A stretch of 64,000 bases of DNA from Streptomyces sp. NBC_00708 (GTDB lineage: Bacteria; Actinomycetota; Actinomycetes; Streptomycetales; Streptomycetaceae), in assembly GCA_036226585.1 (NCBI GenBank), contig CP108997.1, positions 6,510,001 to 6,574,000 on the forward strand, written 5' to 3'. A program made the position numbers and the translations under genes. This document shows, piece after piece, positions 35,202 through 43,985 of the stretch. How positions within the stretch are numbered: position 1 is the stretch's first letter; each line of letters begins with the position of its first letter. A model generated the notes under the pieces. The model was given only the letters and a program-made list of their open reading frames with translations, did not search any database and was not told the origin of the DNA.

Positions 35202-36113
35202 ATGAGCAGCGCAGCAGCCGGCAGGAACGACCCGGCGCCACCGCCGCCCGGCGGAGTGCTGTGGAGCCTGTCCGGCGACATCCGGGCCCTGCTGATGCTG
35301 CCCGCCGCCCTCACCCTCCAGGTCGCCCACCCCGCCGTCGGCGCGGGCGTGGACGAGCACTCCGTGTTCCGTACGGACCCGTGGGGGCGCGGCGAGCGCT
35401 CCCTCAGCTCGCTCCAGCTCTGGGTGTACGGCGGAGAGGAGGCCGCCGAGGAGGGGCGCAGGCTCCGCCGGCTGCACCGCACCATTGAGGGCACCGACAC
35501 CCGGGGCCGCCCCTACCACGCCCTGTCACCGGCGAACTACGCCTGGGTGCACGCCACCGGGTTCCCCGTCTACCGGCACGGCGCCCGCTATCTGCTGCGC
35601 CCGCTCAGCCGCGAACAGGAACGCGCACTGTACGCGGAATGGCTCCAGGTGGGCCGGGTGCTCGGGATCCACGACCGGGACATGCCGCAGACCATCGAGG
35701 AGTTCTGGCCCTACTACCGCGCCATGCTCGCCGACGAGATCGAGAAGACACCCGTCGTCGCGGAACTCGTCGCCACCGACACCGCCGTCCCGCCGCCGGA
35801 CCGGGGGCCCCGGCTCCTGCGGCTGGTACTCAGGGCGCTGTGGCCGGTGCTGCTGCCGCCGCTCGCCCGGTTCCGCGCGTTCCTGACCGTCGGGCTGATG
35901 CCGCCCGACGCCCGCGAGGCCATCGGCCTGGAGTGGACGGACGCGCAGGAACGGGCGCTGCGGCGGTTCTGCGCGGTGGTCCGGGTGGTGGTTCCGGTGC
36001 TGCCGGAGCGCCTGCGCTATCTGCCCCGGGCGCGCCGGGCCAGGGCGGCGCACCGGGCGGCCCGCGGCGGCGGGCTCAGGCCGACGCGCGGCGGACCAGC
36101 CGCGTCGGCGTGA
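35202..36113 (+). CDS. DUF2236/MpaB-like oxygenase family protein
   Basis: A protein of 303 aa. The ATG at 35202 has GGGAG 6 bases ahead; the ATG at 35151 has no site. Conserved stretches are VLWSLSGDIRALLMLPAALTLQVAHPAVGAGVDEHS, HRTIEGTDTRGRPYHALSPANYAWVHATGF and MPQTIEEFWPYYRAML. This is the more widespread branch of the family, with conserved His residues that could bind haem. The protein is soluble or membrane-associated. Its end overlaps the convergent LacI gene by 38 bp. It is probably co-regulated with the divergent relative at 34060. Confidence 0.83.
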   Translation: MSSAAAGRNDPAPPPPGGVLWSLSGDIRALLMLPAALTLQVAHPAVGAGVDEHSVFRTDPWGRGERSLSSLQLWVYGGEEAAEEGRRLRRLHRTIEGTDTRGRPYHALSPANYAWVHATGFPVYRHGARYLLRPLSREQERALYAEWLQVGRVLGIHDRDMPQTIEEFWPYYRAMLADEIEKTPVVAELVATDTAVPPPDRGPRLLRLVLRALWPVLLPPLARFRAFLTVGLMPPDAREAIGLEWTDAQERALRRFCAVVRVVVPVLPERLRYLPRARRARAAHRAARGGGLRPTRGGPAASA

Positions 36114-37116
36114 TCACCGACTCCGGCCCCGCGCCCCCGTCCTCCAGCCGCTCCATCAGCAGCCGGACCATCAGCCTGCCCATGCCGACCACGTCCTGAC
36201 GTATCGTCGTCAGCGGCGGGTCCGTCGCCTCGGCGACCGACTCCATGTCGTCGAACCCGACCAGCGCCACGTCCTGCGGCACCCGCCGCCCCCACTCGCG
36301 CAGCACCCGCAGCGCGCCCGAGGCCATCAGGTCGTTGGCCGCGAACACCGCGTCCACGTCCGGCCGCCGCTCCAGCAGCTCCGCCATCGCCCGCGCACCG
36401 CCCTCCACCGTGAAATCGCCGTCCGCCAGCAGCGCGGGGTCCGCGTCGGGCAGGATGTCGGTGTAGCCGTCGATCCGGTCGAGCGCCGAGGTCTGGTCGC
36501 GCGGACCCGCGATGTGCGCGATGTGCCGGCGGCCGAGCCCGGCCAGATGGCGGACGGCCTCCCGGGCGCCGCCCCGGTTGTCGCAGTCCACGAAGGGCAC
36601 CGCGTCGGTCGGCGCGCCCGGCCGTCCGGGCCTGCCGCCGTAGACGGCCGGGACGCGGAAACGCCGTATGGCGGACGGGAGTTCGTCGTCCGTGTGCAGC
36701 GAGAAGGCCAGCACCCCGTCCACATGGCCCCCGGCCAGATAGCGGCTGACCCGCTCGAAGTCCCCGCGGCCCTCCACCAGCAGCAGCACCAACTGCGCGT
36801 CGTGCGCGTTCAGTTCCCGGCTGATGCCCCGGATGTGCTGGGAGAAGAATGGGTCGGAGAAGATCCGCACCTCGGGCTCGTCGATGATCACGGCCACCGC
36901 CCCGTTGCGCCGGGTCACCAGGGTCCGCGCGGCGTGGTTCGGTACATAGCCCAGCTCGTCCACCGCCTTGCGCACCTGGTCCACGAGCGGCTGCCGGACG
37001 CCCGCGCCGCCGTTGACCACCCGGGAGGCCGTCGCCCGGGAGACTCCGGCGCGGGCCGCCACCGCTTCCAGCGTGGGGCGCGCGTGGAGCGGGGCATCGG
37101 GGGTCGGACCGGGCAA
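36076..37116 (-). CDS. LacI-family transcriptional regulator
   Basis: A protein of 346 aa starting at a TTG with GAGGAG ahead. The helix-turn-helix TLEAVAARAGVSRATASRVVNGG includes the hinge start. The sugar-binding domain has AVAVIIDEPE, SDPFFSQHIRGISREL, DGVLAFSLH, RHIAHIAGP, DAVFAANDLMASGALR and VGFDDM. It probably controls a sugar uptake or hydrolase operon elsewhere, because no sugar transport genes are adjacent. Confidence 0.92.
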   Translation of the reverse strand: MPGPTPDAPLHARPTLEAVAARAGVSRATASRVVNGGAGVRQPLVDQVRKAVDELGYVPNHAARTLVTRRNGAVAVIIDEPEVRIFSDPFFSQHIRGISRELNAHDAQLVLLLVEGRGDFERVSRYLAGGHVDGVLAFSLHTDDELPSAIRRFRVPAVYGGRPGRPGAPTDAVPFVDCDNRGGAREAVRHLAGLGRRHIAHIAGPRDQTSALDRIDGYTDILPDADPALLADGDFTVEGGARAMAELLERRPDVDAVFAANDLMASGALRVLREWGRRVPQDVALVGFDDMESVAEATDPPLTTIRQDVVGMGRLMVRLLMERLEDGGAGPESVITPTRLVRRASA

Positions 37117-37278
37117 GGGACGCTCCTCTGAGGCGCGGCGGGGGCCGGAAACGGCCGGGGCCGGCCGATCGGCGCGAACTACCCGGCCAGCCTAACGGGC
37201 CGCGGCCCTGTGCCCGTTTCCGGAATCCGTGCGTGCACGGGTCTGTCGCGCGCACCGGTGCCGAAGTATCTTCCGCCC

Positions 37279-38598
37279 ATGCCGATCGCGCCGACAGGCG
37301 GGGGACGGCGGCCGCCCCGGCGCGGCCGTGTCCGCGTTCTCGCTCTGGCGGCCGCCTCCGCCGCCCTGACCGTCCCCCTGCTCACCGTGCCCTCGGACGC
37401 GGCCCGCACCGCCGCACTCCGTACCGGCTTCGAGCTCTCCGGCGGGGCGCGCTGGACCCGGCAGTCCGAGGAGGCGTCGCTGCTCGCGGCCCTGGCCCGG
37501 CGCGGCGACCGGGTCTCCGTACGGCGGATCGGCACCACCGCCCAGGGGCGTCCGCTGCGCCTCGTCCGCGTCGGCAGCGCCGAGCCGGGCGCGCTCACCG
37601 TGCTCCTGGTCTGCGGCCAGCACGGCGACGAACCCGCCGCGCGCGAAGCCTGCCTGAGCACGGTCCGCGACCTCGCGTACGCCACCGACGCCCGCACCCG
37701 CGCCTTCCTCGCCCGGACCGAGGTCCTCGTCCTGCCCACCGCCAACCCGGACGGGCTGGCCGCGGGGACCCGGGAGAACGCGGACGGCGTGGACATCAAC
37801 CGGGACCACCTCGCCCTGCGCAGCGCCGAGGCCCGCGCCGTGGCCGCCGTACTGCGCGACCACGAGCCCGACGTGATCGAGGACATGCACGAGTACGGTG
37901 CGACCGCCCCGTACTACGACAAGGACCTGCTCGTCCTGTGGCCCCGCAACCCCAACACCGACGAGCGGCTGCACGACGAGGCGCACGACCTCGCGTGGGG
38001 CTGGGTGCGGTCCGCCGCCCTGGACGCGGGGTTCAGCACCGGCGTCTACGGCGTCTGGACCGACCCGGCCACCGGCCGCCCCCTCCGGCGGAACGCGGGC
38101 GACGGCCAGGAACGCATCCTGCGCAACATCGCCGGCCTCAAGCACGCGGTCGGACTTCTGGTCGAATCCCGTACGGACGCGCTGTCCGCGGCCGAGCGCG
38201 CCGACCCCGCTCTCGCCCACCGCCGCCGCGTGACCTCCCAACTCACCGTACTGAAAGCGCTGTTCCGGTACGCGGACGAGCGGCGCGCGAACATCGCCGC
38301 CGCCACCGGCCGCTCCCGGGCGGCCGGTGAGGCCGGCCTGGGGCCCATCCGCCTCGGGGGGACCGACGACGAGGTGCCGGGCGAGACCCTCACCGACCCG
38401 CCCTGCGGCTACCGCCTCACGAAGGAGCGGTTCGCCCGCGTCCGGGACGAACTCGCGCTGCACCAGGTCACCTCACGGCCCGACGGCGACGGGGTGTACG
38501 TGCCCCTGCGCCAGCCGGCCCGGAAGCTGATCCCGCTGCTCCTGGACCGGCGGGCCGCATATCACCTCACAAACGGTCAACCCGATACCGCTTGTTGA
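37279..38598 (+). CDS. M14 zinc carboxypeptidase, secreted
   Basis: A protein of 439 aa. A basic start and hydrophobic core (about 16-34) form a signal peptide. The zinc motif HGDE is in LLVCGQHGDEPAAREACL, with the third ligand expected in VDINRDHLALRSAEARAVAAVLRDHEPDVIEDMHEYG. The general-base Glu probably lies in LLVESRTDALS. It would remove C-terminal residues or cleave wall peptides outside the cell. It is divergent from the LacI gene. The ribosome-binding site is weak, so the start is fairly but not fully sure. Confidence 0.85.
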   Translation: MPIAPTGGGRRPPRRGRVRVLALAAASAALTVPLLTVPSDAARTAALRTGFELSGGARWTRQSEEASLLAALARRGDRVSVRRIGTTAQGRPLRLVRVGSAEPGALTVLLVCGQHGDEPAAREACLSTVRDLAYATDARTRAFLARTEVLVLPTANPDGLAAGTRENADGVDINRDHLALRSAEARAVAAVLRDHEPDVIEDMHEYGATAPYYDKDLLVLWPRNPNTDERLHDEAHDLAWGWVRSAALDAGFSTGVYGVWTDPATGRPLRRNAGDGQERILRNIAGLKHAVGLLVESRTDALSAAERADPALAHRRRVTSQLTVLKALFRYADERRANIAAATGRSRAAGEAGLGPIRLGGTDDEVPGETLTDPPCGYRLTKERFARVRDELALHQVTSRPDGDGVYVPLRQPARKLIPLLLDRRAAYHLTNGQPDTAC

Positions 38599-38672
38599 TA
38601 CCGAAAGATACGCATTCGGTGTGGTACTGCCTACGGAGAGCGTTTTGTCAGTTTCCGTGAAAGGTGCCATTC

Positions 38673-40418
38673 GTGTCGCAGGACGATCAGAGAACGGGCG
38701 GCAGAGGGGACCTGTCGGTGACGGCGGACCTCCCCGGCGACCCGGCCCACAACCGGCGCCCCGTCACCGACCGGGTGGTGTTCGGCGTCACGGCCTGCCT
38801 CACCCTCGCCTTCGTCATCTGGGGGGCCACCGCCACCGACTCACTGGAGGACGTCTCCGGCAAGGCCCTCGACGGCCTCATCCACAACGGTGGTTGGGCC
38901 TTCATGCTGGCCGCCTCCGGCTTCGTGGTCTTCGCCCTGTGGCTCGCCATCAGCCGGTACGGAAACATCACCCTCGGCCAGGAGGGCGAGGAGCCGGAGT
39001 TCCGTACCGTCTCCTGGGTCGCGATGATGTTCAGCGCGGGTATGGGCATCGGCCTGATGTTCTACGGCGTCAGTGAGCCGCTGGCCCACTTCACCGACCC
39101 GCCGCCCGGCACCCACCCCGCCGACGCCGCCGAGGCGATGCAGACGGCGATGGCCACCACCCTGTTCCACTGGACGCTGCATCCGTGGGCCATCTACGCG
39201 GTGGTCGGCCTCGGCATCGCGTACAGCACCTTCCGGCGCCGCAGGCGGCAGACCATCAGCGCCGTCTTCGAGCCGCTGATCGGCGCGCGCCACGCCCACG
39301 GCGGCCTCGGCCGGTTCATCGACATCCTGGCCATCTTCGCGACCCTCTTCGGCTCGGCCGCCTCGCTGGGCCTGGGAGCCCTCCAGATCGGCAGCGGCTT
39401 CCACGAACTGAACTGGAAGGAGAAGACCGGCACCGGACTGCTCGTCCTGATCATCGCCGTGCTGACCCTCGCGTTCATCGCCTCGGCGGTCTCCGGCGTG
39501 GAGAAGGGCATCCAGTGGCTCTCGAACATCAACATGGTGCTCGCCCTGATCCTGGCCGTGTTCGTGTTCATCGCGGGCCCCACCATCATCGTGCTCGACC
39601 TGGTGCCCACCTCGATCGCCTCCTACTTCGGTGACCTGCCGCAACTGGCAGGCCGCACCGAGGCCACCGGCGAGGGCAAGGTCGCCGAGTGGCTCGGCAG
39701 CTGGACCGTCTTCTACTGGGCCTGGTGGATCTCCTGGACGCCCTTCGTCGGGATGTTCATCGCGCGGATCAGCCGGGGCCGCACCATCCGCCAGTTCATC
39801 GGCGGCGTCATCCTGGTGCCCAGCACCGTGAGCCTCATCTGGTTCGCCATCTTCGGCGGCACCGCCATCAAGCTCCAGGAGGCCGGGAAGCTCGGCGGCG
39901 CCGAGACCCAGGAGGCCCAGCTCTTCGGCGTCCTCCAGCAGTTCCCCGTCGCCACGCTGATGAGCATCCTCGTGATGCTGCTCGTCGGTATCTTCTTCGT
40001 CTCGGGCGCCGACGCCGCGTCCATCGTGATGGGCACCCTGTCCCAGAAGGGCATCCTCGAACCCGCCAAGTGGGTGGTCGTCTTCTGGGGCGTCGTCACC
40101 GGCGCCGTCGCGGCCATCATGCTGCTCATCGGCAACGGCAAGGGCGACGCCCTGGCGGGCCTCCAGAACCTGACCATCCTGGTGGCGGCGCCCTTCACCC
40201 TCGTGATGATCGGCATGTGCGTGGCCCTGATGCGGGACCTGCGCCAGGACCCGCTGATCGTGCGCCGCGAGTTCGGCGTGGAGGCCGTGGAGTCCGCGGT
40301 CATCGAGGGCCACGCCAAGTACGACGGCGACTTCGAGATCCGCATCGGCCCCGGCGGCAGCCAGATCACCACGGAACGCCACGACCGCGACCGCCCCGGC
40401 GGCTCCACCCCGGCCTGA
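38673..40418 (+). CDS. BCCT-family osmolyte transporter (glycine betaine/choline/carnitine)
   Basis: A protein of 581 aa. The GTG at 38673 has AAAGG 9 bases ahead; a GTG at 38664 is too close to it. Twelve membrane spans are seen, with the family signature WAWWISWTPFVGMFIARISRGR and the Trp-rich substrate box. MFSAGMGIGLMFYGVSEPL is also typical. It imports quaternary ammonium compounds with Na+ or H+ as compatible solutes. The cytoplasmic tail of about 60 residues may sense osmolarity. Upstream, GATACC repeats at 38584, 38597 and 38607 (the last GATACG) are a possible control region. Confidence 0.93.
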   Translation: MSQDDQRTGGRGDLSVTADLPGDPAHNRRPVTDRVVFGVTACLTLAFVIWGATATDSLEDVSGKALDGLIHNGGWAFMLAASGFVVFALWLAISRYGNITLGQEGEEPEFRTVSWVAMMFSAGMGIGLMFYGVSEPLAHFTDPPPGTHPADAAEAMQTAMATTLFHWTLHPWAIYAVVGLGIAYSTFRRRRRQTISAVFEPLIGARHAHGGLGRFIDILAIFATLFGSAASLGLGALQIGSGFHELNWKEKTGTGLLVLIIAVLTLAFIASAVSGVEKGIQWLSNINMVLALILAVFVFIAGPTIIVLDLVPTSIASYFGDLPQLAGRTEATGEGKVAEWLGSWTVFYWAWWISWTPFVGMFIARISRGRTIRQFIGGVILVPSTVSLIWFAIFGGTAIKLQEAGKLGGAETQEAQLFGVLQQFPVATLMSILVMLLVGIFFVSGADAASIVMGTLSQKGILEPAKWVVVFWGVVTGAVAAIMLLIGNGKGDALAGLQNLTILVAAPFTLVMIGMCVALMRDLRQDPLIVRREFGVEAVESAVIEGHAKYDGDFEIRIGPGGSQITTERHDRDRPGGSTPA

Positions 40419-40424
40419 GCCCGC

Positions 40425-40452
40425 ACGGCCCGGCGTCCTCCCGCCGGGCCGT
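40425..40452. terminator. Bidirectional hairpin terminator
   Basis: ACGGCCCGGC pairs with GCCGGGCCGT (10 perfect bp, 8-base loop) between the convergent BCCT and amino-acid oxidase genes. Confidence 0.75.
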
Positions 40453-40466
40453 ACCGGTGCCGTGGC

Positions 40467-41390
40467 TCACCCCATCAGCCGCGCCGCCTCCAGCGCGCAG
40501 CCCAGGGCCACCGTCACGCCCGCGCCGCCGTGCCCGTAGTTGTGCACCAGCCGCCCGCCCCCGGCCAGAGTCTCCGCCTCGATCCGGACCCCGGCGTCCC
40601 GGGCCGGCCGCAGGCCCACGCGATGGCCGATGATCCGCGCCCCGGCGATCTCCGGCCACACCCGGGCGCAACGCGCCACGATCTCCCCGGCCGTACGCGG
40701 GTCGAGCACCGTGCTCCAGTCGTCGGCCGCCGCCGTGCCGCCGAGCACCAGCCGGCCCGGCTGCGGGAAGATGTACGTGGTCTCGTCCGACGCCGGATCG
40801 GCGCGGGCGAACCACTCCCGTATCCCCGGGTTCTCCACCAGCACCAACTGCCCGCGCACCGGCCGCATCCCGGCGTCCGGGACCAGCTCGCGGGCACCGA
40901 GCCCGGCGCAGTTGACCACCGTCCCCGCCTCCGCGGCCGCCTCCTCGAACGAGGTGACCGTGCGCCGCTCGACCGTGCCGCCGGCCGCCCGCACCCGCCC
41001 CTCCAGCCAGTCCAGGTGCGCCGGCATGTCGATCAGCGGCAGCCGACACCGCAGCCCCTCGGCGGTGTCCACGGCGTCCTTCAGCTCACCGGCCCACGAC
41101 CCCAGATCCGCGAGGCGCTCACCGGCGTTGAGGCCGTCGACCAGCCGTACGCCGGTCTGCTCCGGGCGCGCGGCCAGCTCCTCGTACCACCGCAGCGCGG
41201 TCAGCGACCAGTCGCCGACGCGGTCCAGGGGCTCGATCCGGTACGGCCACCACAGCGCCCCCGCCACGGCCGACGTGGTACCGCCCGCCGGTTCCCGGGA
41301 CCAGACCCGCACCCGGCGGCCCCGCTCGGCCAGCACCATCGCCGTGGTCAGTCCGCTGACCCCGCCGCCCACCACGATCACGTCCGACAC
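40467..41390 (-). CDS. D-amino-acid oxidase-like FAD enzyme
   Basis: A protein of 307 aa from a GTG. VIVVGGGVSGLTTAMVLAERG binds FAD. GGTTSAVAGALWWPYRIEP is the characteristic DAO loop. VVNCAGLGARELVPD, RGQLVLVENPG and HRVGLRPARDAGVRIE (the carboxylate-binding Arg) are present, and HNYGHGGAGVTVALGCA closes the fold. It oxidises D-amino acids to 2-oxo acids, ammonia and hydrogen peroxide. It is soluble, without a peroxisomal or export signal. It is divergent from an ABC-F gene. Confidence 0.92.
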   Translation of the reverse strand: MSDVIVVGGGVSGLTTAMVLAERGRRVRVWSREPAGGTTSAVAGALWWPYRIEPLDRVGDWSLTALRWYEELAARPEQTGVRLVDGLNAGERLADLGSWAGELKDAVDTAEGLRCRLPLIDMPAHLDWLEGRVRAAGGTVERRTVTSFEEAAAEAGTVVNCAGLGARELVPDAGMRPVRGQLVLVENPGIREWFARADPASDETTYIFPQPGRLVLGGTAAADDWSTVLDPRTAGEIVARCARVWPEIAGARIIGHRVGLRPARDAGVRIEAETLAGGGRLVHNYGHGGAGVTVALGCALEAARLMG

Positions 41391-41505
41391 CGCTGCCCGC
41401 CTCTCGTCGCCCGGTCCGGGTACCTGCCCCCCCGGACCCTAAGGGGCCTCCCGTACGCCCGCACAGGCCGCCCCCGGCCCGTCTTCCGGGCCCCGCCGCG
41501 CCGAT

Positions 41506-41511
41506 TAGGAT
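41506..41511 (+). promoter_or_regulatory. Possible -10 box of a leaderless ABC-F transcript
   Basis: TAGGAT, an exact TANNNT box, ends 10 bp before the ATG at 41522. Transcription would begin at or very near the start codon. There is no Shine-Dalgarno sequence, which agrees with leaderless translation. Confidence 0.45.
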
Positions 41512-41521
41512 CGGCACCCTG

Positions 41522-43159
41522 ATGACTGCCACTCTCGTCGCCAAGGACCTCGCCGCCGGACACGGCGACCGCACGCTCTTCGCCGGGCTCGACCTCGTGG
41601 TCGCCCCCGGGGACGTGATCGGTCTCGTCGGAGTCAACGGCGCCGGAAAATCGTCGCTGCTGCGGCTGCTCGCCGGGCTCGACCGGCCGGAGGAGGGCGA
41701 GCTGCGGCTCTCCCCGCCCACCGCGACCGTCGGCCACCTGCCCCAGGAGCCCGAGCGGCGCCCCGGCGAGACCGTGCGGGAGTTCCTGGCCCGCCGCACG
41801 GGGGTCGCCGAGGCCCAGACCGCCATGGACGCCGCCACGCAGGCACTGGTCGACGGGGCACCGGGCGCGGACGACGCGTACTCCGAGACCCTGGAGCGCT
41901 GGCTCGCCCTCGGCGGCGCCGACCTGGACGAGCGCGCCGAGGAGACCGCCGCCGAACTCGGCCTGACCGTCGGTCTCGACCTGCCGATGACCGCCCTCTC
42001 CGGCGGCCAGGCGGCCCGCGCCGGCCTCGCCTCGCTCCTGCTGTCGCGCTACGACATCTTCCTGCTCGACGAACCCACCAACGACCTGGATCTGGACGGC
42101 CTCGAACGCCTGGAGAAGTACGTCTCCGGACTGCGCGCCGGCACCGTCCTCATCAGCCACGACCGCGAATTCCTCATGCGCACGGTCACCAAGGTCCTCG
42201 AACTCGACCTGGCCCAGCAGCAGATCAACCTGTACGGCGGTGGTTACGCGGCCTACCTGGAGGAGCGCGAGCGCGCCCGGCGGCACGCCCGCGAGGAGTT
42301 CGAGGAGTACGCCGACAAGCGCTCGGCGCTGGAGAGCCGCGCCCTGATGCAGCGCTCCTGGATGGACAAGGGAGTCAAGAACGCCCGCCGCAAGGCCACC
42401 GACTCCGACAAGATCGGCCGCAAGTTCCGCAGCGAGTCCAGCGAGAAGCAGGCCGCGAAGGCCCGGCAGACGCAGCGCATGATCGAACGGCTCGACGTGG
42501 TGGACGAGCCGCGCAAGGAGTGGGAGCTGCGCATGGAGATCGCCTCCGCGCCCCGCTCCGGCTCGGTCGTCGCCACCCTGCGCGAGGCCAGCGCCGTACG
42601 CGGCGACTTCGTGTTCGGTCCCGCCTCGCTCCAGATCGACTGGGCGGACCGGGTCGCCATCACGGGCGCCAACGGTTCCGGCAAGTCGACCCTGCTGGCC
42701 GCGCTGCTCGGCCGCCTGCCGCTGGACTCGGGGCACGCGAGCCTGGGGTCCGGCGTGGTCGTCGGCGAGGTGGACCAGGCACGACAGCTCTTCCACGGCT
42801 CGGAGACGCTCCTGGAGGCGTTCTGCGCGGCGGTCCCCGAGACGGAACCCGCCGACGTGCGCACCCTGCTCGCCAAGTTCGGCCTGCGCGCCGACCACGT
42901 CATGCGCCCGGCGACGACCCTCTCGCCGGGGGAGCGCACCCGGGCGGCGCTCGCCCTGCTCCAGGGCCGGGGCGTCAACCTCCTGGTACTGGACGAGCCC
43001 ACGAACCACCTGGACCTGCCCGCCATCGAGCAGCTGGAGTCGGCGCTCGACTCGTACACCGGAACCCTGCTCCTGGTGACGCACGACCGCCGGATGCTGG
43101 AGGCGGTCCGCACGACGCGCCGGATCGAGGTGGCGGAGGGCCGCGTCACCGAGGTCTGA
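41522..43159 (+). CDS. ABC-F family ATPase (Uup/EttA-like)
   Basis: A protein of 545 aa, with two ABC domains and no membrane spans. It has GVNGAGKSSLLRLLAG and GANGSGKSTLLAALLG (Walker A), LSGGQAARAGLASL and LSPGERTRAALALL (signature; the second is degenerate), and LLDEPTNDLDLDGL and VLDEPTNHLDLPAI (Walker B). The linker region, about 240-330, is rich in Arg/Lys/Glu, with RSWMDKGVKNARRKATDSDK. It is more like housekeeping translation-factor types than resistance types, and it lacks an attenuator-like leader, unlike the paralogue at 18721. Confidence 0.9.
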   Translation: MTATLVAKDLAAGHGDRTLFAGLDLVVAPGDVIGLVGVNGAGKSSLLRLLAGLDRPEEGELRLSPPTATVGHLPQEPERRPGETVREFLARRTGVAEAQTAMDAATQALVDGAPGADDAYSETLERWLALGGADLDERAEETAAELGLTVGLDLPMTALSGGQAARAGLASLLLSRYDIFLLDEPTNDLDLDGLERLEKYVSGLRAGTVLISHDREFLMRTVTKVLELDLAQQQINLYGGGYAAYLEERERARRHAREEFEEYADKRSALESRALMQRSWMDKGVKNARRKATDSDKIGRKFRSESSEKQAAKARQTQRMIERLDVVDEPRKEWELRMEIASAPRSGSVVATLREASAVRGDFVFGPASLQIDWADRVAITGANGSGKSTLLAALLGRLPLDSGHASLGSGVVVGEVDQARQLFHGSETLLEAFCAAVPETEPADVRTLLAKFGLRADHVMRPATTLSPGERTRAALALLQGRGVNLLVLDEPTNHLDLPAIEQLESALDSYTGTLLLVTHDRRMLEAVRTTRRIEVAEGRVTEV

Positions 43160-43165
43160 CCCATC

Positions 43166-43176
43166 TGGCATACCAA
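43166..43176. promoter_or_regulatory. Distal GntR-type operator half
   Basis: TGGCATACCAA repeats the core of the 38-bp palindrome centred 72-73 bp downstream (about seven helical turns). It lies just past the ABC-F stop. Two sites at this spacing could be bridged by a DNA loop. Confidence 0.55.
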
Positions 43177-43224
43177 AGAGCGAATCAAGGCCGCTCGAAC
43201 CTCAATAATCCCTGAAGCATTCCC

Positions 43225-43262
43225 GCGACCGTAGCACTTGGCATACCAAGTGCTACGGTCGC
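43225..43262. promoter_or_regulatory. 38-bp perfect palindrome containing the GntR operator
   Basis: Arms of 17 perfectly matched bases (GCGACCGTAGCACTTGG and its complement) flank CATA. The centre TTGGCATACCAA is a GntR/FadR-type operator. The palindrome ends 3 bp before the GntR start. Its right arm contains TACGGT (43254-43259), a TANNNT box that could start a leaderless transcript at the GntR codon. Autoregulation is very likely. As RNA or single-stranded DNA it would also form a strong hairpin. Confidence 0.75.
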
Positions 43263-43265
43263 CTG

Positions 43266-43937
43266 GTGATGACTCAAGCGAGCGATCCCGGTGCCTCGCA
43301 CGCCGACCACGCCGAGCGGACGATCCGCGCGGGCATCCTGTCCGGCGCGTACCCGCCCGGCTCACGGCTGCGCGAACGCGAGCTCTCCGAGAGCCTGGGC
43401 GTCTCGCGCATCCCGGTCCGCGAGGCACTGACCCGGCTGACCGGCGAGGGCCTGGTCGTCGTCTCCCCACGCCGGGGCGCCTCCGTACGGGACCTCTCGC
43501 TGCGGGACATCACCGAACTCTTCGACCTCCGCCTCAGCCTGGAGGTGTTCGCCGCCCGCCGGGCCGCCGAGGCGTGCGCCACCGGGGGAGACGGGGAGCG
43601 GCTGCGGGTCCTCATGGAGGCGGCCGAGGACGCCACCCGCCGGTGCGACGCGCAGGAGATCCCGGCGGCCAACACCGCCCTGCACGCGGAGATCGTCGCG
43701 ATGACCGGGAACCGGCTGCTCCAGGACGCGTTGCAGCCCTCACTCGGCCTCGTGCAGTGGCTGTTCACCCTCACCGGGGGGCGCGACCCGCGCGTGCAGT
43801 GCGCGGAACACCAGGACATCTGCGCCGCGATCCACGCGGGCAAACCGGACCTGGCCGCCGCACTCGCGTACGCGCACATCGAGCGGGGGAGGGAGCCGTC
43901 CCTGACCGCCCTGACCGGAACGCTCCCGGCCGAGTGA
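43266..43937 (+). CDS. GntR-family regulator (FadR/FCD subfamily)
   Basis: A protein of 223 aa from GTG 43266 (ATG 43269 is equally possible; neither has a ribosome-binding site). The winged helix-turn-helix RLRERELSESLGVSRIPVREALTRLTGEGLV is followed by an all-helical FCD domain with LRLSLEVFAARRAAEACA, NTALHAEIVAMTGNRLL and the metal/ligand His in CAEHQDICAAIHAG. Such proteins bind small organic acids or amino-acid-like ligands. It lies 48 bp before an amidohydrolase gene and probably controls both. Confidence 0.92.
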   Translation: MMTQASDPGASHADHAERTIRAGILSGAYPPGSRLRERELSESLGVSRIPVREALTRLTGEGLVVVSPRRGASVRDLSLRDITELFDLRLSLEVFAARRAAEACATGGDGERLRVLMEAAEDATRRCDAQEIPAANTALHAEIVAMTGNRLLQDALQPSLGLVQWLFTLTGGRDPRVQCAEHQDICAAIHAGKPDLAAALAYAHIERGREPSLTALTGTLPAE

Positions 43938-43985
43938 CCCCGTAGCAGCACCCACAACCACACACCCACCGAGGAGATGCGCCAC

